Shown here: piece after piece, positions 33,797 through 42,683 of the stretch
Layout of the letters: the number at the start of each line of letters is the position of its first letter
How positions within the stretch are numbered: position 1 is the stretch's first letter
Assembly (NCBI GenBank): GCA_964360255.1
Contig: CAYHVK010000001.1
Coordinates: 217,004-281,003, forward strand
Direction of reading: 5' to 3'
Source of the DNA: CAYHVK01 sp964360255
GTDB taxonomy: Bacteria; Bdellovibrionota; Bdellovibrionia; Bdellovibrionales; UBA1609
Length of the DNA stretch: 64,000 nucleotides
Notes under the pieces: generated by a model
What the model was told of the DNA's origin: nothing
Seen by the model: only the letters and a program-made list of their open reading frames with translations
The model's database searches: none
Made by a program: the position numbers and the translations under genes

Positions 33797-34837
33797 CTAG
33801 AATCTTCGACTGAGAAAAAGCTCAAGAGAGAGCAGTGTTGAATACACTTCATTGTTAGAAACTTGGGAATAAATTGTATCTAAAATAAGGGTTGAACCCA
33901 TCATGTATTCTTTCTGCTTCATCCCCGCAGATAAGTTTAAGTTGAATTTACCAGCTATGGTTACGCGTTCTTTATCGTTGCCCTTTTCAGTGTAGCTTTG
34001 CTCTTGAAAGGCTGGTCCCACACCCCCAAGCATTGAAAAATAAGTTCTTCGATGTGTCCACATTTTAGAGTAAGCGATTGAGGCCCCCAACGTGTGAAAC
34101 TCACCATCACTCAAGTTGGGAATCTGATCGAGAGAGTCGGCATCTGACCCTTTAATAATTCTATCACCCAGGTCGATCCTCCAATATCTATAAAACGGAA
34201 TAATGACCAAAGCGTCTCCGGCCTGCATATTGGCTTCTGTCTGATCAAAAGCTGAACCTAAACTGAACTGACTGGCACTGACGTTGTAATACCAATTGAA
34301 ACCCCAGTGCTTTGAAACAGCCTCTGGCAATTGAGAGAAGCGATCTGGCTTGTGTAAATCAAGTTCGATGAGAGGACTGCTGACGTAAAAACCTTTAAAG
34401 AACTGATAATAGAAATCGAAAGCGAATTTCTTCCAGTAAAAACTAAGAATAAAATTATTCTGATCTGATTTCCCGCGACGACGCTCTTCTTTATCTGGCA
34501 ATGGGAGTGCAAAGCCGGCCCGCAAACCGATTTTCTTATAGACCAGTCGCGGCCCTACACGTGGCGAAAAATTTGGAACATAAGCTTTACCATAGAGATC
34601 AGGAGAACCTAAGTAGAAGCTGTACATGGGCAGCTCAACCACAGCGCCTATAATGATATCTCGCTCATCGAGAACTTCATTTTGTTCAGGGGTCGGCATG
34701 TCTAATTTTTCGGCAATGGACTCAACGAAAGGTTCAGCGAGAGGTATTTGCTTATTATTTGTTTTCACTTTGGGCGCAGCCGCGAAGGACTGAAAAGCAA
34801 TTGTAAGCAACAAAAGTAAAGAAAGTAGAAATGGCAT
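33797..34837 (-). CDS. DUF4421-like outer-membrane protein
   Basis: 346 residues with a signal peptide (about 1-20) and a beta-barrel-like body ending in RRF. The segment FAFDFYYQFFKGFYVSSP and the preceding LVYKKIGLRAGFALPLP resemble the DUF4421 family, outer-membrane proteins best known from Bacteroidetes. It lies 193 bases upstream of, and on the same strand as, the MotB/MotA/FHA operon, so it might be the outer-membrane element of that machine; the gap leaves co-transcription unproven. Confidence 0.65.
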   Translation of the reverse strand: MPFLLSLLLLLTIAFQSFAAAPKVKTNNKQIPLAEPFVESIAEKLDMPTPEQNEVLDERDIIIGAVVELPMYSFYLGSPDLYGKAYVPNFSPRVGPRLVYKKIGLRAGFALPLPDKEERRRGKSDQNNFILSFYWKKFAFDFYYQFFKGFYVSSPLIELDLHKPDRFSQLPEAVSKHWGFNWYYNVSASQFSLGSAFDQTEANMQAGDALVIIPFYRYWRIDLGDRIIKGSDADSLDQIPNLSDGEFHTLGASIAYSKMWTHRRTYFSMLGGVGPAFQEQSYTEKGNDKERVTIAGKFNLNLSAGMKQKEYMMGSTLILDTIYSQVSNNEVYSTLLSLELFLSRRF

Positions 34838-34848
34838 TTCATTCGAGC

Positions 34849-34870
34849 TTAGGCCCTAAGAAGGGCCTAA
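34849..34870 (-). terminator. Hairpin after the Thr/Ser-rich membrane protein
   Basis: Stem TTAGGCCC / GGGCCTAA with a six-base loop, just downstream of the stop at 34892 on the minus strand and just upstream of the DUF4421-like ATG. No T tract, so a leader hairpin for the latter gene is an alternative. Confidence 0.35.
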
Positions 34871-34891
34871 ACAACGAATAATTTTAGCGAA

Positions 34892-35284
34892 CTATTGGTT
34901 TAATGAACCTGGCGATGTCGTAGAACCCGTGCTGTCGTACCCAGTTGCAGTACCGCTTTCTGTACCCGTAGTTTGGTTCATATTAGGCGCAGCTGCTGCT
35001 CCTGAAACATCTGTATCTACGTTGCCAGTATCCGTAGTTTCACCAGTGCCCGTGCTAATGCCATTTCCGACCGCTGATGAAGATTCAACAGTTGTCGGAG
35101 CTGTAACAGTCGCGGGTGCTGAAATCGTATCTACATTTCTAGTGCGATCCATAGAGAAGAAAATAATTAATGCAGCTAAAATTAGAGCCCCAATCACCCA
35201 GCCATAAATGGCTTTTCTATTATTCGCATTATAAGTGTTATGAGTCCGCACCGTATCTGTTCTCATTGTACTTGTCGTTGCCAT
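34892..35284 (-). CDS. Membrane-anchored Thr/Ser/Gly-rich protein
   Basis: 130 residues: a short hydrophilic N-terminus, one membrane helix (about 27-45: YGWVIGALILAALIIFF), then a low-complexity tail of T, S, G and A with no cysteines. It looks like a bitopic protein with a disordered periplasmic tail. No family recognised. Ribosome site GAAAGGAA; a good sigma-54-like promoter sits 35 bases upstream, tying it to the other small stress-type proteins of the window. Confidence 0.7.
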   Translation of the reverse strand: MATTSTMRTDTVRTHNTYNANNRKAIYGWVIGALILAALIIFFSMDRTRNVDTISAPATVTAPTTVESSSAVGNGISTGTGETTDTGNVDTDVSGAAAAPNMNQTTGTESGTATGYDSTGSTTSPGSLNQ

Positions 35285-35318
35285 AAAAATTCCTTTCGAA
35301 AATGTTACAGCTATTCAT

Positions 35319-35335
35319 TGCAAAGCTCGGACCCG
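35319..35335 (-). promoter_or_regulatory. Candidate sigma-54 promoter of the Thr/Ser-rich membrane protein
   Basis: CGGGTCCGAGCTTTGCA, 11 of 14 positions, exact GG-N10-GC spacing, full TTGCA box. Confidence 0.6.
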
Positions 35336-35463
35336 TTATTTTAGGCCTAAATGCTGCCTGAGAATGAAAATGAGGTCTATTGCCTCATGAACCGTACCAA
35401 AGCTACCAATCGGCCGTCAGAAAAGATTGCAAGTCTTGTACCGCCATATGATATTTAGAATCA

Positions 35464-36546
35464 ATGATCATTTACGACCAAACTGCGCTGGCATTTATTA
35501 AAAAAGCCGAAGCCATGGCCCGCAAAATTCTCACAGAAGTGGGAGTGGATGTGCGCCGTCAGCGATTTAAATTCAATAATTTTCTCTTCCCTATTCATGT
35601 GGTGGTTTTTGAGGGCGACAAGAAACTTGGATATTTTGATTCAAAGTTTTGGCAAATCGGCCTCAATCGTAAACTTATTTGGATGGCCAAAGAAGATGTT
35701 CTGCGCGATGTCCTTAAACATGAGCTGGCTCACTACCTAACCTTCATTCAATACCCAGAGAGTCAACCCCATGGCACCGAATTTAAAAAAGTTTGTACCG
35801 AATTAGGTTTCGCCAGTGAAGTTTCAGCGGCCACTACAAATCTTGAAATTGAAAATGAACGCAAAGAGGGAGATCTCGATTCAGAACGTGTTTTAGAGAA
35901 AGTTAAAAAACTTCTTCAGCTCGCTCAAAGCACTGACACCCATGAAGCTGAGCTCGCCACAGTTCGAGCGAATGAAATTTTACTACGCTATAATCTAAGT
36001 CTTTTGGGCTCACTGACAGACGACGAGCCTCTTTATATGGATCGTATCTTCGAGCAACCTCGCCGAAACGCTAAGATCGACGCCATCTACGATATTCTTA
36101 GACATTTTATTGTGCGCCCGGTGCTCAGCCACACTAAAGACACCTGTGTACTTGAAGTTACAGGCTCACTCACCAACGTGAAGCTCGCCCGCTATATCGC
36201 TGGCTTCTTAGATCGCGAGCTGGATACACTTTGGCAGGCAGCGCAAAAGGCTCATGAACTGCGCGGGCGGCGCGCCAAGAATTCTTTTTTCTTAGGGGTG
36301 GCTCGTGGCTTTGACGAAAAAATGAAAGTCTCAAAAGAGAGCTTTAGTCCAACCGACAAAAAATCTCTAGTGACCATTGAAGAAAAGCTGAATGTTGATA
36401 TGCGCGCAATCTATCGCCGCCTCTCTTACTCAGCTTCATCAAGTCGCACCGATGAAAATGCACAAAGTGTTGGACATAAAAAAGGTCGCGAGCTGAATAT
36501 TCGAGCAGGAGTTGAGAGTAAACGATCAGGCTTACTACTTAAGTAA
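35464..36546 (+). CDS. SprT-like / DUF2786 fusion protein
   Basis: 360 residues. The N-terminal half is SprT-like with HELAH at 86-90 and a likely third zinc ligand in QPHGTEF (H103). The second part starts with a DUF2786 signature at about 140-180 (VKKLLQLAQSTDTHEAELAT then RANEILLRYNL), followed by a basic, mostly helical region. SprT-type proteases act on DNA-protein crosslinks in other organisms; whether this one is active is unknown. It converges on the EcsC gene with a 12-base overlap. Confidence 0.82.
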   Translation: MIIYDQTALAFIKKAEAMARKILTEVGVDVRRQRFKFNNFLFPIHVVVFEGDKKLGYFDSKFWQIGLNRKLIWMAKEDVLRDVLKHELAHYLTFIQYPESQPHGTEFKKVCTELGFASEVSAATTNLEIENERKEGDLDSERVLEKVKKLLQLAQSTDTHEAELATVRANEILLRYNLSLLGSLTDDEPLYMDRIFEQPRRNAKIDAIYDILRHFIVRPVLSHTKDTCVLEVTGSLTNVKLARYIAGFLDRELDTLWQAAQKAHELRGRRAKNSFFLGVARGFDEKMKVSKESFSPTDKKSLVTIEEKLNVDMRAIYRRLSYSASSSRTDENAQSVGHKKGRELNIRAGVESKRSGLLLK

Positions 36547-37299
36547 TTTCGTATAAGCGGCCGAAACTTGTTCGGCACCATATCTGCGCTCAAGGGTTTT
36601 GATCCCGAAATGATAGTGAGCAGCTTTATTAAAATAGTTTGAAAAGGCCGCGTTAATGACGGCTCCACCAATAGCGCCGACGACCGGTAAAGACTCTAAA
36701 ATCATTTTTTCTGTCACAACGATTTTAAATTCCGCAGCAATGCGAGCCATAAGCTGTGCCGGCGCGGCTTTATTCAGCATTCTTGCAAAAGCAATTCGTT
36801 GGGTGAAATACGCCGATTCCATTTGATCGTCGCCGCTTGTGCGTGGTGAGCCCATAGCTAGAATTTGTATGCACTCAAGTCGCGTTTCAGAAAGATGAAT
36901 ATTCTCCCCGCTTTGCACGGCAATATCGGCAATCGAGCGCAGCATAATCATTGTCGTAATTGGCAATTCAATGGTGAGCGCCGAAATACCAAAAAAGCCG
37001 CCAATGGCGCCGGTAACAGTCGTAGCTACCGTGCTGACTCTTCCACGTCTTAAAACTAATGATGGTGGTAAAGGGCGCGTTTGTTCTTGAACAGTTTCAA
37101 TAGACCACTTTAAAGCTTGATCTAATGTTTTGTGAACGGCGGAGTTGAGTTTTTCTTGGGCCTTAACTGGAAGCGCTTTATTCATGAGCTCTAAAGGCTT
37201 ACCAATTGTATTAGCAATGCGAATCAGCGCACCTGGCTTTTCTAAAAAGCGACCAGCATCTATCAGAAAATTTAAATCTTGTGCGCTTATATCCGCCAT
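36535..37299 (-). CDS. EcsC-family protein
   Basis: 254 residues matching the EcsC domain: RGRVSTVATTVTGAIGGFFG then ELPITTMIMLRSIADIAVQSG, and a C-terminal LPVVGAIGGAVINAAFSNYF. Two glycine-rich hydrophobic stretches suggest membrane association. EcsC of Bacillus is encoded with an ABC exporter, but no transporter is near here. Function unknown. Confidence 0.85.
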   Translation of the reverse strand: MADISAQDLNFLIDAGRFLEKPGALIRIANTIGKPLELMNKALPVKAQEKLNSAVHKTLDQALKWSIETVQEQTRPLPPSLVLRRGRVSTVATTVTGAIGGFFGISALTIELPITTMIMLRSIADIAVQSGENIHLSETRLECIQILAMGSPRTSGDDQMESAYFTQRIAFARMLNKAAPAQLMARIAAEFKIVVTEKMILESLPVVGAIGGAVINAAFSNYFNKAAHYHFGIKTLERRYGAEQVSAAYTKLLK

Positions 37300-37378
37300 A
37301 GTGGGCTTATTCTAAGCAGTTTTATCTGACAAAGTCATGGTTCTTTAGTACGTAAGAAGCCTCAATTAATGGAGAATT

Positions 37379-37681
37379 ATGGAACTCAGCTCTATCATCG
37401 AGAAATTGAAGACTGTCAGTGACGGCTACGCCGCTAAGTTCGGAATAGATCGCACGGACGATTGGTTTATTCTTAAAATTCAAGAAGAGTTGGGAGAATT
37501 GGCTTCGGCTCACCTAAAGCTCACTCAGCGGGCCCGAGTTGGCGATAAAACTCAAGATGAGCTCGAGAAAAACTTAGAAGACGAAATTGCGGACGTGATC
37601 GCTCTCACTTTGCTTTTTGCCGAACACAAAAAAATTGATGTGGCTCAAGCTCTAAATAATAAATGGTTTAAATACTTATAA
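37379..37681 (+). CDS. MazG-like nucleotide pyrophosphohydrolase
   Basis: 100-residue all-alpha NTP pyrophosphohydrolase. The paired metal-binding motifs are visible: QEELGELASAHLKL (ExxE) and EDEIADVIALTLLFAE (ExxD). Such small MazG proteins hydrolyse nucleoside triphosphates or house-clean damaged ones. ATG follows TGGAGAATT. Tail overlaps the convergent LLM oxidoreductase by six bases. Confidence 0.88.
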   Translation: MELSSIIEKLKTVSDGYAAKFGIDRTDDWFILKIQEELGELASAHLKLTQRARVGDKTQDELEKNLEDEIADVIALTLLFAEHKKIDVAQALNNKWFKYL

Positions 37682-38674
37682 AGCTTTTGCCGCCGCAATC
37701 ACTTCGAGAGATTTGAGACGATCCGCAAAATTATAAGTGTCCGAAGTGATCATAAGCTCATCTGCATTTGTGTCCGCGATAAGTTTATCGAGACCCGCCC
37801 GTACTTTTTCTTTTCCGCCTGTGACAAGTAAACCTAACATTGAAAATACAAATTGCTTCTCTTGCGGCGTCCAAATGCTATCTATATCTTCTACCGGTGG
37901 CTGTCCTAAACGACGTTGACCCCGCACCATATTTAAAAACGCCAGCTTCAAACTGCTTGAGATAAATTCGGCTTTGGCATCCGTCTCGGCGCCAATTACT
38001 GGTACGCCGATAATCACATACGGCTTACTTAAATATTTAGAGGGCTTAAACATCGAGCGATAAATATCTAAAGCCCGTCCCAACATGGCCGGAGCAAAAT
38101 GCCCAGCAAATGAATAAGGACGCCCAAGCATCGCAGCCAACTGAGCGCTGTAAAGACTTGAACCCAAAATATAAAGGGGCATATCGATGCCCTGCCCCGG
38201 TATAGCACGTACTTTCTGCCCAGGTTCTGCCGGCGCAAAATAATGTTGAAGCTCATCAATTAAAACACTGAATTCAGCTGGCGGCGCTTTTTCTCCGCGA
38301 ATGGCCTTCATTGTTGCTTGATCTGTACCTGGTGCGCGACCTAATCCTAAATCAATTCGATCAGGGTAAAGAGAAGCGAGAGTTCCAAACTGCTCTGCGA
38401 TGACTAGCGGTGAATGATTCGGCAGCATAATACCGCCCGAGCCCACACGAATTGTTTTGGTGTTTTCAGCTACGTAGCCAATCAAAACTGAAGTGGCAGC
38501 ACTGGCCACTCCTTCAATATTATGATGTTCTGCCAACCAAAAACGCGTGTAGCCTAATTTTTCTGCATGCTGAGCGGTAATTTTTGAATTCTCGAAAGCG
38601 GCTTTAAAATCTTGGCCTTCGGTTACTTTTGCTAAATCTAAAACCGAAATTTTCGTAGTGGCCAGATTCTTCAT
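37676..38674 (-). CDS. LLM-class flavin-dependent oxidoreductase
   Basis: 332 residues from the ATG at 38674; luciferase-like TIM-barrel monooxygenase of the group 1 type that uses FMNH2. Seen: ISVLDLAKVTEGQ, RFWLAEHHNIEGVASAATSV, GSGGIMLPNHSPLVIAEQFG and DLGLGRAPGTD. The longer frame adds 14 residues before the conserved start and has no ribosome site. Substrate unknown. Not in an operon. Confidence 0.92.
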   Translation of the reverse strand: MKNLATTKISVLDLAKVTEGQDFKAAFENSKITAQHAEKLGYTRFWLAEHHNIEGVASAATSVLIGYVAENTKTIRVGSGGIMLPNHSPLVIAEQFGTLASLYPDRIDLGLGRAPGTDQATMKAIRGEKAPPAEFSVLIDELQHYFAPAEPGQKVRAIPGQGIDMPLYILGSSLYSAQLAAMLGRPYSFAGHFAPAMLGRALDIYRSMFKPSKYLSKPYVIIGVPVIGAETDAKAEFISSSLKLAFLNMVRGQRRLGQPPVEDIDSIWTPQEKQFVFSMLGLLVTGGKEKVRAGLDKLIADTNADELMITSDTYNFADRLKSLEVIAAAKAL

Positions 38675-38736
38675 GGGCGCCACCCTATCAAGAGTTAGGG
38701 TTTCAAGCAATTGCATTACCGCGCATTTTCACTACA

Positions 38737-39297
38737 ATGGCGGTTATGAACAGCGCCATACCAAGTCCTGATGATGTGATTGCTAAAACTAAAAACTGGT
38801 TAGATAAAGCCGTGATCGGCCTTAATCTTTGCCCGTTTGCAAAAGCCGTTTATGTGCAGGATAAAGTGAGATACTTCGTAAGCACGGCCACTGAAGCCGA
38901 AGAGCTGGCGCAAGATTTAGTTAATGAACTTCAACAGCTCAGTGAAACCGATATCAAAGTTACTGACACCACTCTTGTTATTCATCCTTTTGCACTCGGT
39001 GATTTTTTAGATTTTAATGATTTTCTTGACGTCGCTGACGCAGCTATTAGCGAGCTTGGTTTTGATGGAGTTTTTCAAATCGCCAGCTTTCACCCTCAAT
39101 ATCAGTTCTCTGGTACTGAGCCAGAAGATATAGAGAATTATACAAATCGCGCTCCTTATCCAATTCTACAAATTTTGCGCGAAGAGAGCATTGAGAAAGG
39201 CTTAACGGCCTTTCCGAATCCTGATGAAATTTTTGAGAAAAATATTGAGACCCTTCGCCAGCTGGGGCACGAAGGCTGGAAGAAACTTAAGATCTAA
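38737..39297 (+). CDS. DUF1415-family protein
   Basis: 186 residues fitting DUF1415 along the whole length: NWLDKAVIGLNLCPFAKAVY, TLVIHPFALGDFLDFNDFLD, GVFQIASFHPQYQFSGTEPE and RAPYPILQILREESIE. Function unknown. A second in-frame ATG at 38746 is an alternative start; neither has a strong ribosome site. Converges with a four-base overlap on the RNA helicase. Confidence 0.9.
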   Translation: MAVMNSAIPSPDDVIAKTKNWLDKAVIGLNLCPFAKAVYVQDKVRYFVSTATEAEELAQDLVNELQQLSETDIKVTDTTLVIHPFALGDFLDFNDFLDVADAAISELGFDGVFQIASFHPQYQFSGTEPEDIENYTNRAPYPILQILREESIEKGLTAFPNPDEIFEKNIETLRQLGHEGWKKLKI

Positions 39298-40550
39298 CGC
39301 TTGCGGCTTGGTTTTTTAAAGCCTGACTTAGATCTTTCCCCTTTATAAGTTGTCGGCTTCTTTCTCTGCGAAGTACGGCCAGCGTCGCGGCCCGAACCTT
39401 CATTTCTTCTCGGCGCCGCTTTCGCCGCCGCCTTAGAAGCTTTTACCGACTTACCTGCAAGTTGATCGATCAAAGGTTGATCACGCTCGGTAATAAGATT
39501 CACAACGAGACCTGAGCGGCCTGCGCGCGCTGTACGGCCCACACGGTGAAGATAATTGTCCATTTCTTTAGGTAGGTGAAAGTTAATCACTCGAGAGACG
39601 TTCTCAACATCTAGACCTCGACCGGCCAAATCAGTTGAAACCAGCATTTCAATAGTGCCTTCGCGGAATTTCTTTAAATTGGCGCGCCGTTCATTTTTAT
39701 CCATTTCGCCACGGTAAACACTGCAAGCATAGCCCTTTTCAGTTAATTCTTGGGCGAGCTTATCGCACTGCTCACGGGTGTTGGTGAAAATAAGCGTTCC
39801 ACCCTCAAATTTCTCAGCGAGAATTTTCTCGAAAATAGGCCAGCGCTTACCATCTACAACTTTTACATTGCGAGTGATGAGTGTCTTCACTGTTTTACCG
39901 CTGCCTGTGCTGCGCACAACTTCGGCTTTGGCAAAAAGGTTATTCATTAACTCCTGCACTGGCTCTGAAACAGTCGCTGAGAATAAACCCATTTGCACAC
40001 CTTCAGGGCAGAATTTTTTAATGTTATTTGAGTCGGGCAAGAAACCCGCATCTAACATTTGATCCACTTCATCGATGATCAAAGTTCTGACATCTGCGAG
40101 ATTAATTAATTTCTTCTCAATCAATTGCAGCATGCGCCCGGGTGTAGCAATTAAAACTTCAAAAGGCCCACTGACACTCCTTCTGACTTGTTCGAACTCA
40201 GTGCCGCCCAATGCTGGGCGTACGCGAAGACGAGTTTCGTGAGTGTAGTTTTTGAAGACCTTTGAAACCTGCTCACCTAATTCACGCGTTGGAACAATCA
40301 CGACAGCACGTGGGCTGGCGATTTCTTTAACCGGATTTTTTTGATCTTCTAGAGTTTTGAGGGTGTGGAGAATGGGTAAAGCGTAAGCGAGAGTTTTACC
40401 GCTGCCCGTTTCAGAAATGCCGACGATGGATTGGCCGTTCATCAATAAGGGAATGGCCTTCGTTTGGATTTCAGTAGGTTTCGTTATACGAAGAGTGGTT
40501 AATGTTTTCTGCAGGGACGCTAATAGATTAAATTCTGCAAACTGACTCAT
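39294..40550 (-). CDS. DEAD-box RNA helicase (RhlE/CsdA-like)
   Basis: 418 residues from the ATG at 40550. Q motif FNLLASLQKTLTTLRITKPTEIQ, motif I SETGSGKT, Ia PTREL, II DEVD (in place of the standard DEAD), III SAT, V STDLAGRGLDV, VI HRVGRTARAG. The C-terminus is basic (PSRKR), as in RNA-binding tails. The DEVD variant is tolerated in some members. Acts on structured RNA in ribosome assembly or decay. Confidence 0.93.
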   Translation of the reverse strand: MSQFAEFNLLASLQKTLTTLRITKPTEIQTKAIPLLMNGQSIVGISETGSGKTLAYALPILHTLKTLEDQKNPVKEIASPRAVVIVPTRELGEQVSKVFKNYTHETRLRVRPALGGTEFEQVRRSVSGPFEVLIATPGRMLQLIEKKLINLADVRTLIIDEVDQMLDAGFLPDSNNIKKFCPEGVQMGLFSATVSEPVQELMNNLFAKAEVVRSTGSGKTVKTLITRNVKVVDGKRWPIFEKILAEKFEGGTLIFTNTREQCDKLAQELTEKGYACSVYRGEMDKNERRANLKKFREGTIEMLVSTDLAGRGLDVENVSRVINFHLPKEMDNYLHRVGRTARAGRSGLVVNLITERDQPLIDQLAGKSVKASKAAAKAAPRRNEGSGRDAGRTSQRKKPTTYKGERSKSGFKKPSRKR

Positions 40551-40708
40551 ACTTACCACACCGTTAAATGATTGATGCAGCAATATGTACCAGTGCCGTA
40601 TTCGGCTTGCAAAGCTTTGTTAGGAATCGCCGGAACAGCGCCTAGATAAGACCTCTAAGCGCCACAATATACGTAATTTGTGCAAGGTGGGTCTGTTATT
40701 GATAGAGA

Positions 40709-41017
40709 CTAAGCCACTACATTCGTAGAAACAAATCTCTGGGTTTTCCACTTATCAATTTGATTCTGTATCTGCTCGACTAAGCGATAAGTCATCTCCT
40801 TGATGTTTTGCCCAGATGCTGTTGCCGCAAACTTTCCGGCAGTTGCATTCACTTGAATTTGTCCCTCGAATGTTAAACCTTTTCTCGCAAACACGGCACT
40901 CAAGTGAGAATCGTATGGCGCCTCTTCAGAAATGGCGTTCAGCTTCTTATTCAGAAACGAAAAAGTAAATTCAGATGGTGTAAACCCTTGAAATTTTAAG
41001 CACGCATTATTAATCAT
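40709..41017 (-). CDS. Short HPF/RaiA-type ribosome-associated protein
   Basis: 102 residues from an ATG following TGAGGGGCAATTT. The beta-alpha-beta pattern (LKFQGFTPSEFTFSFLNKKL; LSAVFARKGLTFEGQIQVNA; NIKEMTYRLVEQIQNQIDKW) resembles the ribosome hibernation factor fold, which blocks the 30S decoding centre in stationary phase. It is divergent in detail, so confidence is moderate. It has one of the best sigma-54-type promoters of the window; HPF genes are linked to rpoN in many proteobacteria. Confidence 0.65.
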   Translation of the reverse strand: MINNACLKFQGFTPSEFTFSFLNKKLNAISEEAPYDSHLSAVFARKGLTFEGQIQVNATAGKFAATASGQNIKEMTYRLVEQIQNQIDKWKTQRFVSTNVVA

Positions 41018-41064
41018 AAATTGCCCCTCAAAGTCGTTGACTGGTCTAATTGGAGTTAAAGAAT

Positions 41065-41081
41065 TGCAACAGCAGTGCCAA
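41065..41081 (-). promoter_or_regulatory. Strong candidate sigma-54 promoter of the HPF-like gene
   Basis: TTGGCACTGCTGTTGCA, 13 of 14 consensus positions, exact GG-N10-GC spacing, 48 bases before the ATG. Confidence 0.75.
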
Positions 41082-41211
41082 CGTGGGACCCCTTTTAACC
41101 GCCACATGTTATCCACCACATGGGATGTTTTGGAACATTGAACGGGCTTTTACGGGAGTATTTCTAGGATCATATGTTTTTAATTTAGCAATAACACTAG
41201 CGGTAGCTTAC

Positions 41212-41571
41212 TTAAGCTTTTCTAACAAACTCTGATTTTAAGTTGATCGCGCCAATGCCATCGATTTTGCAGGCGATATCGTGCCCGTCTCCGCCGTCAA
41301 CAAGTCTTATATTACGAACTTTTGTGCCGACTTTAACTACAGATGAGGCGCCTTTGATCTTAAGTTCTTTTATAACTGTGACCGAATCTCCATCGTTTAA
41401 TACCGTTCCGTTAGAGTCACGGATAAGGCCATCGTCGATCTCTTCAACTTCAGTGGTTACGGACGCAACAGCTTTTGGATTCCACTCATGGCTACACTCT
41501 GGGCAAACCCATAGGTTGCCATCTTCGTAGATATTTTCAGAGGCACATTTAGGACAATTGGTCGGATTCAT
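41212..41571 (-). CDS. PhnA/YjdM-type zinc-ribbon protein
   Basis: 119 residues from an ATG after AAGGAAGC. N-terminal zinc ribbon CPKCASENIYEDGNLWVCPEC (first and last CxxC pairs at about 5-8 and 22-25) followed by the PhnA domain (NDGDSVTVIKELKIKG, VKVGTKVRNIRL). Despite the name, PhnA proteins are not needed for phosphonate use; role unknown. Confidence 0.92.
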   Translation of the reverse strand: MNPTNCPKCASENIYEDGNLWVCPECSHEWNPKAVASVTTEVEEIDDGLIRDSNGTVLNDGDSVTVIKELKIKGASSVVKVGTKVRNIRLVDGGDGHDIACKIDGIGAINLKSEFVRKA

Positions 41572-41667
41572 GCAAAGCTTCCTTAATTCACTGATATTCC
41601 TGCATGTTGTCCGAAATTCGGCCACCACTCAACAAAAAACCACCATTCAGCGGTTCTCACACAGCTG

Positions 41668-42522
41668 CTACTCCGACGCCGGAGTTAGCTTAGTCTTACC
41701 CCTCTCTAAAGTTAAAAATGACACTTCTGCCCCCATAAAGACAACCAGTGAGGAGTAATAAACCCAAACTAGAGTCACAAGCAGTGACCCGGCCGCGCCA
41801 TAAGCAGAGCCAAGGGCTGATTTCGCCAAATAAAGTCCGATCAGCATTTTACCTATAAGAAATAAAAAAGCAGTTAGCGCTCCCCCACGTAAGGCACTAT
41901 GCCAATGAATCTTGCGATCGGGCATCCATTTGTAAAGAAAGGCGAAGAGAAAGGTAAAAATGGCCAAACTAATAAGAAAATTTGAAGCTTGAAAAAAGAA
42001 ACCCGCTTCGTCAGGGTAGAGAAAAATAATAACGGCAGAAATCACTATCGAGCAGATCAGCACAAAAATAAACACTAACATCATACCTACTGAAACCAAT
42101 CTATTAATAAGGAAATCTTTAACCACCTGACTCCACGTCATTTTATTCAAGTTCTTTTTAGGAACGTTAAAAATTAAATTTAAAGTGTCTTGTAATTCAA
42201 CAAAGATAAAACTCGCTGAAGCCAAAAGACCAATCCCGCTGATGAGTCCACTCACACTTGTAAGATCAGGGCGCTCATTAGCAGCTACAATAATAGTGCG
42301 CAGAAGCTGACCCGCTTCGGTTCCCACGGCTAGGGTGATTTCGCGAACAAATTCCTCTTGTAAATCAACACCAATGAGAGAAAGCAGAACAATTGTAAGA
42401 ACCACTAGCGGAGCAATTCCTAAAGACGTGTAAAAAGCTAACGCCCCGGCGCGAGTCATAATCTCGTCGTCGAAGAAATCGTTGAAGAGGCTTGAAATAA
42501 GATTGTTAATTTTCAACAGCAT
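41668..42522 (-). CDS. YihY/BrkB-family inner-membrane protein
   Basis: 284 residues with six membrane helices. YihY hallmarks: RAGALAFYTSLGIAPLVVLT at about 24-43, ASFIFVELQDTLNLIFNVP, WHSALRGGALTAFLFLIGK and GAAGSLLVTLVWVYYSSLVV. Function in the envelope is unresolved. A sigma-54-like site lies 31 bases upstream of the ATG. Confidence 0.92.
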   Translation of the reverse strand: MLLKINNLISSLFNDFFDDEIMTRAGALAFYTSLGIAPLVVLTIVLLSLIGVDLQEEFVREITLAVGTEAGQLLRTIIVAANERPDLTSVSGLISGIGLLASASFIFVELQDTLNLIFNVPKKNLNKMTWSQVVKDFLINRLVSVGMMLVFIFVLICSIVISAVIIFLYPDEAGFFFQASNFLISLAIFTFLFAFLYKWMPDRKIHWHSALRGGALTAFLFLIGKMLIGLYLAKSALGSAYGAAGSLLVTLVWVYYSSLVVFMGAEVSFLTLERGKTKLTPASE

Positions 42523-42552
42523 TATGACTCAAATCCATAGACAGTTTAATTT

Positions 42553-42569
42553 TGCACGCATTATGCCAC
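42553..42569 (-). promoter_or_regulatory. Candidate sigma-54 promoter of yihY-like gene
   Basis: GTGGCATAATGCGTGCA, 10 of 14 positions, exact GG-N10-GC spacing. Confidence 0.45.
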
Positions 42570-42683
42570 TCGTAGTGGTACAGAACAGGCTAGAGATTGG
42601 ACTTGGGGCACTATTCCACAGAGCATCAGGCACATTGTACCGCTTGTATTTACTTCAGACCTTGAGACATATTAGAAGACATT

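Noticed and set aside
41125..41235. 36-residue hydrophobic plus-strand ORF between the HPF-like and PhnA genes
   Set aside because: No ribosome site, overlaps the PhnA gene end and the HPF-like promoter region; hydrophobicity alone is not enough.
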